Source: VFMC01 sp037131575
GTDB lineage: Bacteria > Actinomycetota > Acidimicrobiia > Acidimicrobiales > Ilumatobacteraceae
Assembly (NCBI GenBank): GCA_037131575.1
Contig: JBAXQV010000080.1
Location: 1 to 13,127, forward strand
Length of the DNA stretch: 13,127 nucleotides
Direction: 5' to 3'
Each line of letters opens with the position of its first letter. The stretch's first letter is position 1. Below are positions 7,482 to 13,127 of this stretch, piece after piece. The notes beneath the pieces were generated by a model, which saw only the letters and a list, made by a program, of their open reading frames with translations, was not told the origin of the DNA and did no database searches. The position numbers and the translations under genes were made by a program.

Positions 7482-7527
7482 AACGAAACGGGGGTGCCTT
7501 CGCCAGCGAAGGCACCCCCGTTTCGTT
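7482..7527. terminator. Strong hairpin terminator, 21-bp perfect stem
   Basis: The arms 7482-7502 and 7507-7527 are perfectly complementary around a CCAG loop (7503-7506). The left arm starts with A-rich aacgaaac and the right arm ends in T-rich gtttcgtt, so it could act in both directions, although the T tract is interrupted. It lies 25 nt past the ATPase stop and closes the first operon. Confidence 0.9.
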
Positions 7528-7876
7528 TGGTGACCCCTTGTCGACGCTGGTTTCACGTCTCGATTCGAACTCGATGAGAGGCAGCCGCGCAGCGTGTGTG
7601 GTCAACTACTCGGGGTATATACACCCTGTTCAACGGCTATTTCAGTGTCGTAATCGAATGGTGAGCGATCGTGAGGTGTGGCGCCACTCGGCACCTCGTT
7701 GTCCGACGGTTGATGACCCTTCAGGGACATTTGTCTGACCGGCGAGTGTCGGCCAGATGAACCCTTGGCGGTGACAGAGAGCGTTCACCTGAAGGCAATC
7801 TTGACAACAGCTTGCCCTGCGAGAGTGCACTCGCACCCGGCACCGAGTCGTGTGCACTCCGCCACTTGAAAGGTCA
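7528..7876 (+). other. Non-coding leader/promoter region of the 7877 gene
   Basis: About 350 nt lie between the terminator and the next gene, with no convincing ORF. Items seen: an 8-bp palindrome GTATATAC (7615-7622); a GAGGTG...CACCTC inverted repeat (7673-7697); one GTTCACC (7783-7789), which resembles half of an actinobacterial PhoP box; an exact TTGACA (7801-7806) without a good -10 at 16-18 nt; and two GTGCACTC copies. The promoter of the highly biased downstream gene pair should lie here, but I cannot place its -10 box with confidence. Confidence 0.5.
7823..7859 (+). promoter_or_regulatory. Two GTGCACTC elements in the leader (possible operator)
   Basis: GTGCACTC occurs at 7825-7832 and 7852-7859, 27 nt apart start to start. 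The first is the core of a 10-bp palindrome (GAGTGCACTC, 7823-7832) and of a short GCGAG/CTCGC hairpin. The second lies 17 nt before the chosen start codon. A repeated near-palindromic element this close to the start could bind a regulator; the function is inferred from arrangement alone. Confidence 0.3.
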
Positions 7877-9136
7877 ATGTCACTCACCATGCGTACCTCA
7901 AAGAAAGTCATCGCTGCCGCTCTTGCGGCCGCGGCAATCGCCGGAGCTGGCGCCGCCGCCAACTCGTCGGTCCATGCAGATCCCGCCCAGCTGAGCGCCT
8001 TTGTGGGTGTCGGCTCCGACACGGTGCAAGACGTCACCGATGCCTTCATGGGTATGGCCAACAACATCGCCTACACCCCGCTGCGTAGCTCCACCAACCA
8101 GCAGATCATCAGCTACACCGCCACGCTCGACGGTAAGACCACCACCTGCATCACCACCAAGCTCAACGGCGGCACGTTCACCCGCCCGAACGGCTCGACC
8201 GAAGGTCGCAAGGCCCTGTCGCAAGCAGCTGGCCTCAACGGCGTCGGTTGGACGGGTAACTCCCAGACCGTTTCGGGCGTGACCTACCCGGTTTGTTCCA
8301 CGCTCACCGACACTGGTGGCTCGATCGACTTCGCTCGTACCTCGTCGTTCGTCACCACCACCACCGGCGACCTCACCTACATTCCCTTCGGTCGTGACGG
8401 CGTGAGCTTCGCCGCCTACCGCAAGGGTGGCAGCCCGGTCACCGACCTCACCGCTGCACAATTGACGTCGATCTTCACCGCTTCGAGCTTCCCGGTGGTC
8501 ATCGGCGGCGTCAACTACTACGGCTGCGGCATCCAAGACGGTTCGGGCACCCAGAAGTTCTGGAGCAAGGCTCTCACCGGCGCCGAAACTCAGTTCGCCA
8601 ACGTGGCGGGCAACTGCGGCGGCAAGCTGCAGGAGAACGACCCGTACGCCCTGAAGACTGCCGGCGACGCCTACAGCACCGGCGATCAAGTGGTCATCGG
8701 TTTCTCGGCCGCTGCCTACGCCGCGAAGGCCAACGGTGTTGCCCTCCAGAGCCCCGCATTCCCCACGGCTGACGTCAAGATGGGCAGCATCGCGGGCGTT
8801 GCGCCGCTCAGCTACGACTCCACCACCACCAAGTACAGCCCGAACACGACCTTCTACACCAGCTCGACCTTCGGTCGTTTGGTTGGTTTCGTGCTCCCCA
8901 CCACGGTTGCTACCGGTGGCGGCAATGCCTCGATCAAGTCGCTGTTCGTCAACAACGGCACCTCGTGGACCCTCGTCAACACCGATGGCACCACCACGTC
9001 CAGCGCTGTCCCGGCGATCTGCCGTGCAACCGACACCATCACCAAGTTCGGTTTCCAGACCATCAACAACGGCACCGCCGCGGGCGAATGCGGTTCGACC
9101 TACTACAAGGGTGCGGCCATTACGGGCGCATCCTGA
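7877..9136 (+). CDS. Secreted PstS-like substrate-binding-family protein
   Basis: This is a 419-residue protein from ATG 7877, with GAAAGG ending 3 nt before it. ATG 7889 (MRTSKKV) is equally plausible by protein sequence, but its RBS spacing is long. The signal peptide is clear (basic RTSKK, Ala-rich core, cut after VHA at about residue 34). The mature protein resembles the PstS-like family: GVGSDTVQDVTDAF near residue 46 (binding-loop position), FARTSS at 152-157, YIPFGRDGVSFAAY near 169, and LTAAQLTSIFT. Six mature cysteines suggest three disulfides. Unlike the 513 gene it has no stalk or C-terminal helix, so it is released or held by other surface proteins. Codon use is strongly biased (acc, ggc, ctc, aac, aag), as in the next gene, which suggests high expression. 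The ligand is unknown; phosphate is only a family-based guess. It heads a two-gene unit with the 9195 gene (58 nt gap). Confidence 0.85.
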   Translation: MSLTMRTSKKVIAAALAAAAIAGAGAAANSSVHADPAQLSAFVGVGSDTVQDVTDAFMGMANNIAYTPLRSSTNQQIISYTATLDGKTTTCITTKLNGGTFTRPNGSTEGRKALSQAAGLNGVGWTGNSQTVSGVTYPVCSTLTDTGGSIDFARTSSFVTTTTGDLTYIPFGRDGVSFAAYRKGGSPVTDLTAAQLTSIFTASSFPVVIGGVNYYGCGIQDGSGTQKFWSKALTGAETQFANVAGNCGGKLQENDPYALKTAGDAYSTGDQVVIGFSAAAYAAKANGVALQSPAFPTADVKMGSIAGVAPLSYDSTTTKYSPNTTFYTSSTFGRLVGFVLPTTVATGGGNASIKSLFVNNGTSWTLVNTDGTTTSSAVPAICRATDTITKFGFQTINNGTAAGECGSTYYKGAAITGAS

Positions 9137-9177
9137 GCCAGTCACATCAATCTCACCTCTTCCAACACAACACTTGT

Positions 9178-9183
9178 AAAGGA
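9178..9183 (+). promoter_or_regulatory. Ribosome binding site (AAAGGA) for the 9195 gene
   Basis: AAAGGA lies 11 nt before the ATG at 9195, within the short 58-nt gap after the previous stop. No terminator is seen in this gap, so the two genes are probably cotranscribed. Confidence 0.6.
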
Positions 9184-9194
9184 CACACACAGTC

Positions 9195-11048
9195 ATGATT
9201 CGTAAATCAATTCGCCAAGTGGCGGTGGGCGCAGCACTTGCTGGCTCCGTCGTCGGTTTGGCCGCAACCGATGCCTTCGCCGGCACGGCAAGCCAGACCC
9301 CCACATCGGGTACCTTCAGCACCTCGTTCCTCCTCGGTGGCTACGGCAGCTGCGGCGGTTCGGGTGGCGCGGGCTACCGCTACCACGAGTACATCCGTTC
9401 CGACTCGACGGCACTGTCGAGCGTCAACTGGACCACCCTTGCTGCGTCTTCGGGCTCTTTCCAGATCCTGTTCGACACGACGGGCAACCCGGTTTCGAAG
9501 CAGTTCCCCGCGGCCAGCCCGTCGGGTCTCATCACCCCGCCCGCAGTGAACCTGTTGAACCTCACCGGCCTCGCCGATGGCGTCTACCAGGTGGGTGTTG
9601 CTTGCTCGAACGGTTCGGCGCTCGATGGCACGAACTTCTGGGAAAAGAAGATCACCATCACCACCTCGGGTGCGGGTAGCTACGTGGCAGGTGCGGCCCC
9701 GGCCGCTCCCAGCGTTGCAGCCAGCAACGGCGGCAACAAGGTCATCAACTACACCATCACCGCTCCTGGCGGCACCACCGACCCGGCCATCACCAGCTAC
9801 ACCCTCACCGCCACCCCCACCTCGGGCCCGGCGATCGTGAAGACTGGTCTGTCGGCTGGTGCGGGCACCCTCACCGTCGCTGACGGCGTGGTCAACAACA
9901 TTGCCTACACCCTCAAGGCGACGGCAACCAACAGCGTCGGCACGTCGGCCGACTCGGCAACCGCCACCGCCACGGCCACCCCGCCGGTGCAGGGTGCGGT
10001 CACCAACCTCACGGCAGGCCCCCAGGTCGAGTCGCTGAACGTCACCTGGACCGCTCCGGCTGGCGACATCGACCCGCTCACGGGCTACACGGTGGCCATC
10101 AGCCCCAACGTCGGTGGTCCTTTCACCGTCGCTGCCGGCACCACCAGCAAGAGCATCACCGGCCTCACCGCCGGTGTCACCTACACCGTGACGGTCACCC
10201 CGACCCACGCTGGTGACTACTCGGCCGCTTCGGCCTCGACCACCGGTGTGCCGCTGCCCAGCGCCTACATCGTGCAGGACATCACGGTCGTCCGCCCCGC
10301 GGGCGCCATCGTGTTGACCCAGCGTTGCGGCGTGAACGGCTACCTGCCGGCCATCGCCGACGACAACGTGTTCGGTGCCGTTGCTGAAAAGGCTGCCACC
10401 TACACCGAGAGCTCGGTCTACGGCACGGGCAGCCGCCCGTACCAGTACACCGGTTCGACCCTCGGCTCGCTGGCCGGCGGTTCGGCACCCACCACCCCCA
10501 CCCTCGGTGGCCCGGCTGACGGTCTGTTCAGCCAGTACCCGTACCCGGTGGACGCCAACCAGGTGCCCAACGCTGTGTACCCGACCCACTGCGGTATCGA
10601 CCTCGGCAAGGCCTCGCTCATCACGTCGGGCCCCAAGGCTGGTCAGTACTTCAAGGCCCTCGGCAACCTCAACGAGATCACCCTGGTGAACACCCGTGAC
10701 AACGACAGCACCAAGGGCTGGACGTTGAACGGCACCGCCAGCGACTTCGTGAACAGCGCCGACTCGGCCAAGAAGTTCAGCGGTGACCTGCTGGGCTGGA
10801 ACCCGATGCACACTGCCGACTCGGGCGCCACGCTCGACAACTACAACATGACCGTCACCCAGGGTGCGACTGTGGCCCCGGCCGCTTCGGCTTCGGGCAA
10901 CGGCCTCGGCGTGGCCAAGGCTCTCTCGTCGGCTGCTGCCGGCTCGAGCCTCGGCATCTCGGTGGAGAACGCCCGCCTGAAGCTGCTCGTCCCCGTGACG
11001 GCTTCTAGCGGCACCTACACCGCCACGGTTACCTTCACCACCATCTGA
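9195..11048 (+). CDS. Secreted multidomain surface protein: shared domain, two Fn3-like domains, C-terminal WxL-like domain
   Basis: This is a 617-residue protein with a signal peptide cut after AFA (residue 29). Residues about 32-158 hold the shared Cys-bracketed domain: C53, GYRYHEYI, QFPAASPSGLI, C137 in DGVYQVGVAC, then FWEKKITI. Residues about 165-262 and 264-355 are two fibronectin type III-like modules (PxxP starts, ITSYTLTATPTSG, GLTAGVTYTVTVTPTHAG). Residues about 357-617 resemble WxL surface domains: IVLTQRCGV and PTHCGIDLG cysteines, W509-T-L511, and the terminal LKLLVPVTASSGTYTATVTF, where canonical WxL would end in TW-x-L and this has TFTTI. In Firmicutes, WxL domains bind the cell wall non-covalently. 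No membrane helix or sorting signal is present, so wall or partner binding is the likely retention route. Codon bias is strong, which suggests an abundant protein. A terminator follows 40 nt after the stop. Confidence 0.85.
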   Translation: MIRKSIRQVAVGAALAGSVVGLAATDAFAGTASQTPTSGTFSTSFLLGGYGSCGGSGGAGYRYHEYIRSDSTALSSVNWTTLAASSGSFQILFDTTGNPVSKQFPAASPSGLITPPAVNLLNLTGLADGVYQVGVACSNGSALDGTNFWEKKITITTSGAGSYVAGAAPAAPSVAASNGGNKVINYTITAPGGTTDPAITSYTLTATPTSGPAIVKTGLSAGAGTLTVADGVVNNIAYTLKATATNSVGTSADSATATATATPPVQGAVTNLTAGPQVESLNVTWTAPAGDIDPLTGYTVAISPNVGGPFTVAAGTTSKSITGLTAGVTYTVTVTPTHAGDYSAASASTTGVPLPSAYIVQDITVVRPAGAIVLTQRCGVNGYLPAIADDNVFGAVAEKAATYTESSVYGTGSRPYQYTGSTLGSLAGGSAPTTPTLGGPADGLFSQYPYPVDANQVPNAVYPTHCGIDLGKASLITSGPKAGQYFKALGNLNEITLVNTRDNDSTKGWTLNGTASDFVNSADSAKKFSGDLLGWNPMHTADSGATLDNYNMTVTQGATVAPAASASGNGLGVAKALSSAAAGSSLGISVENARLKLLVPVTASSGTYTATVTFTTI

Positions 11049-11088
11049 TCACACTCTGATCCGCCGGTAGGCGAAAACAAAAACACCT

Positions 11089-11143
11089 GATGTCGGTGGT
11101 GCGCAAGGGCTTCGGCCCGAGCGCACCACCGATATCGCTTTTT
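11089..11143 (+). terminator. Rho-independent terminator with UUCG-capped hairpin
   Basis: The outer arms 11089-11104 and 11121-11136 pair over 16 positions (one G-T wobble). After a 2-nt internal loop on each side, GGGC/GCCC closes a TTCG tetraloop (11111-11114). TTTTT follows at 11139-11143. This is a textbook intrinsic terminator, and it separates the 7877-11048 unit from the next gene. Confidence 0.92.
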
Positions 11144-11186
11144 CTGGCCTCATGTGTCGAACACGACATGTCGCCACGTACCTCTC

Positions 11187-11194
11187 GAAGGGGG
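11187..11194 (+). promoter_or_regulatory. Ribosome binding site (GAAGGGGG) for the 11204 gene
   Basis: A purine-rich GAAGGGGG lies 9 nt before the ATG at 11204. It favours this start over the out-of-frame ATG at 11208. Only about 60 nt separate the preceding terminator from the start, so the promoter must lie in 11144-11190 or overlap the terminator; no clear hexamers are seen. Confidence 0.7.
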
Positions 11195-11203
11195 TGAACA
11201 CCG

Positions 11204-13111
11204 ATGGATGACGCCACTGCATGGCAGCGACGGAGCGGGTTGCTGCGTCGTCGCGCTCGTGGTACGTCGAGTCTCACCATCGGCGTGTTTGCTTCGCTCG
11301 TAGCGACAGCGTTCGTCACATGGAATGCCTCCGTCGCCCACGCCGACCCGCTGCAACCGGGTGCCGCTGCCGCCGGTGGCCAGGTGCTGGCACCAAGTTT
11401 GGGTACCAGCGCAGTGCCGTTCACGCTGACCCTCACCGACCCTGAACTCGCGTGCCCGGGCGCCACGCTGTCGCAGGGCTATCGCTGGCAGACCTATTTG
11501 GTGGCGGCATCGGCCGACGCGGCCACACTCACCTATGGGCCCAACGGCCCGAATGCGCCGGCGCCTGGGGTGTTCGCCAGCGCGTTGTACTCGGCGGCCG
11601 GCGCGGCCGTGCTCGACGGCTCCACCACCCCAGGCTTTGCCGAGATCATCGGCATTCCAACCTTCAGCTTCGCCGAGCTGGTGGCTCGCCGGGGCGCAGT
11701 ACCCAATGGCGATTACAAACTCGGCATCGCCTGTACGCGCAGCGGTGTCACCGAACGGTATTGGCAGTCGGGAATCACCGTCAGCAATTCCACCTCGACT
11801 GGGTTCTCCTGGGTGTCGAGCACGTTGTCGGTACCGTTACCGCCGCGTTTGCGCGGCACGCTCGGTGTGGCGAACCAAACGCTCGCCGGGGTGTTCGTGG
11901 CGTTTGGAGCCGACCCGCCCATCACCGGTTTCACCGTCACGGCCGTGCCCGACGATTCGTCTCCGCCCGTGGTGGTGAACCTTGCGGCCAGCACGCTCGA
12001 CTTCACCCTGAGCGGCCTCACCAACGGCGTCACCTACTCGGTGAGCGTCACGGCAACCAATGCCCTTGGCACGAGCCCCGCATCGAATGTGGTGGCCGGC
12101 GTACCTGGAGACCCGACGCAGTGCATCGTGACCGCGGTGAACTCGACGATGTTGGCCAACTCGGTACGGCTCGACTGGATCGGGCCCGCTCTCGCTGCTG
12201 GTTGCAAGGCGCCCATCGGCTATCAGATCGACGTGTACGACAACGGTGTACCTACACCGCAATCGCCGATCTTGACGCGCTCGACAGCCACCACCTACAC
12301 GGTTGGTTCCCTCGACCCCACACATGTGTACGGCTTCACCGTGACTGCGGTGTACAGCTCGGGTAGCCCGTCGCCGCCGTCGGGCCCGGTGTCGGCGGCG
12401 CCGGCGACTGAGGTCTATGAGGCGGCAACCATGACGCTCGAGCGCCCGCTAGCGGGCGGCGGGCTCGTGCTCACCCAACGCTGCGGCGTGTACGGCGCAT
12501 TGCCCGATGCTTCCGACGACACCTTCGGGTCGCTGCCCGCACTGCCGGCGAGCGACGATCGGGTGGGCACGGCGCCGTGGTACAACGGGCTTCCCGACCC
12601 GAAGTTCGATCAGTACCCGGGCCCCATCGACGGGTCCGGTGTGGTGCGGGCGAACTACCCCACCCACTGCTCCGTCGACCTGGGGGTGGCCACGCTCATC
12701 GCGCACGGCGCACGTAACGGCAAGTACTTCGTCGCTTCGGGCCGGATGAACGAGGTGACGGTGCTCGACACACGCCCGAACGATCCGGGGTTCACGGTGA
12801 ACGCACAGATGAGCGATTTCGCCAACGGTTCGAACACCTTCAGCGGCAACTACCTCGGTGTACAGCCAGTGGTCACTGCCGACTCGGGTGCCACCTTCGA
12901 CGGGTACAACCAGGTGGTGGTGGCCGGCCTTCCGATCGCACCCCAGGCCCCGAGCTCGACGAAGGGGATGGCCAGCGGTCAACCGATCGCCACGGCGGAA
13001 GCCGGCCAAGGACTCGGCATCGCCTACATCGATGCGCGCCTCACGCTGCTGGTACCGCTCACGGCTCGCTCGGGCACATTCGTGGGCACACTGACGTTCA
13101 CGACCATCTGA
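11204..13111 (+). CDS. Secreted multidomain surface protein, paralogue of the 9195 gene product
   Basis: This is a 635-residue protein with a long signal sequence (about 1-47; Arg-rich start, hydrophobic core from SLTIGVF, cut after VAHA). The shared Cys-bracketed domain spans about 60-195: C84, GYRWQTYLV, C177 in NGDYKLGIAC, then YWQSGITV. Two Fn3-like modules follow (about 210-303 and 304-398; GLTNGVTYSVSVTATNALG; the second has an extra Cys pair, QCIV and GCKAP). The C-terminal WxL-like domain (about 402-635) matches the 9195 product closely (LVLTQRCGVYG, QYP-PID, YPTHCSVDLG, NEVTVLDTR, SDF, LTLLVPLTARSGTF, TFTTI end). The first WxL tryptophan is replaced (FTV instead of WTL). Codon use is less biased than in the 9195 gene, so it may be a less abundant variant. 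It probably arose by gene duplication followed by divergence. The mature protein has no membrane helix. Confidence 0.87.
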   Translation: MDDATAWQRRSGLLRRRARGTSSLTIGVFASLVATAFVTWNASVAHADPLQPGAAAAGGQVLAPSLGTSAVPFTLTLTDPELACPGATLSQGYRWQTYLVAASADAATLTYGPNGPNAPAPGVFASALYSAAGAAVLDGSTTPGFAEIIGIPTFSFAELVARRGAVPNGDYKLGIACTRSGVTERYWQSGITVSNSTSTGFSWVSSTLSVPLPPRLRGTLGVANQTLAGVFVAFGADPPITGFTVTAVPDDSSPPVVVNLAASTLDFTLSGLTNGVTYSVSVTATNALGTSPASNVVAGVPGDPTQCIVTAVNSTMLANSVRLDWIGPALAAGCKAPIGYQIDVYDNGVPTPQSPILTRSTATTYTVGSLDPTHVYGFTVTAVYSSGSPSPPSGPVSAAPATEVYEAATMTLERPLAGGGLVLTQRCGVYGALPDASDDTFGSLPALPASDDRVGTAPWYNGLPDPKFDQYPGPIDGSGVVRANYPTHCSVDLGVATLIAHGARNGKYFVASGRMNEVTVLDTRPNDPGFTVNAQMSDFANGSNTFSGNYLGVQPVVTADSGATFDGYNQVVVAGLPIAPQAPSSTKGMASGQPIATAEAGQGLGIAYIDARLTLLVPLTARSGTFVGTLTFTTI

Positions 13112-13127
13112 ACGGCACCACCATCTG

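Noticed and set aside
7538..7738. 66-codon + strand ORF in the leader region
   Set aside because: It has no RBS, no recognisable protein features and ordinary non-coding composition, and it lies in a promoter-type gap.
9207..10811. 534-residue open frame on the - strand, and a similar one at 7898-9322
   Set aside because: These are Gly/Arg/Val-rich antisense shadows of the strongly codon-biased 7877 and 9195 genes; neither has a recognisable domain or RBS.
11155..11168. Small TGTCG/CGACA inverted repeat before the 11204 gene
   Set aside because: The stem is only 5 bp with no repeat partner; expected by chance in GC-rich DNA.
13117..13127. accaccatctg just after the last stop, identical to the end of the 9195 gene
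   Set aside because: It is an 11-nt match made of very common codons here; too short to claim a duplication remnant, and the window ends.

Overview
This window is high-GC DNA with tightly packed genes, all on the + strand. It most likely comes from an actinobacterium; an Acidimicrobiia-type genome would fit, but that placement is a guess from base composition, protein style and the mix of families, not from a marker gene. Almost every product is exported or membrane-bound, so this is a cell-surface locus. It contains no RNA gene, transposase or CRISPR array.

Region 1 (1-7527) reads as one operon: the 3' end of a Thr/Pro/Gly-rich surface protein with a C-terminal membrane helix; a large PstS-like substrate-binding-type protein with a repeat linker and C-terminal helix; two smaller secreted, membrane-anchored proteins (the second with an IPTTG sorting-like motif); a sortase-fold membrane protein; and a PstB-type ATPase with a long N-terminal extension. 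The first four genes overlap by ATGA, the fifth starts 2 nt after the fourth, and the sixth follows after 57 nt. A 21-bp perfect hairpin ends the unit.

Region 2 (7528-11143) has about 350 nt of non-coding leader, then a secreted PstS-like protein and a 617-residue secreted protein (N-terminal Cys-bracketed domain, two fibronectin type III-like domains, C-terminal WxL-like domain). It ends at a UUCG-capped terminator. Region 3 (11144-13127) holds a 635-residue paralogue of that last protein under its own ribosome binding site.

The main observations are these. (a) Four proteins (3281-4018, 4015-4968, 9195-11048, 11204-13111) share a domain of about 110-120 residues that I do not recognise, bracketed by two cysteines and ending in a G-x-Y-x-[VIL]-G-[ILV]-A-C ... 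W-x3-I-T signature. (b) The sortase homologue has lost both the catalytic His (now Arg) and the catalytic Cys (now Ala), keeping only the Arg, so it looks like a pseudo-sortase, and it sits beside a gene with a sorting-like C terminus. (c) The PstB ATPase has no PstC/PstA permease in view and carries about 240 extra N-terminal residues. Together these suggest an actinobacterial surface-assembly or surface-sensing system with some resemblance to Firmicutes WxL clusters, rather than a plain phosphate importer. That functional reading is inference.
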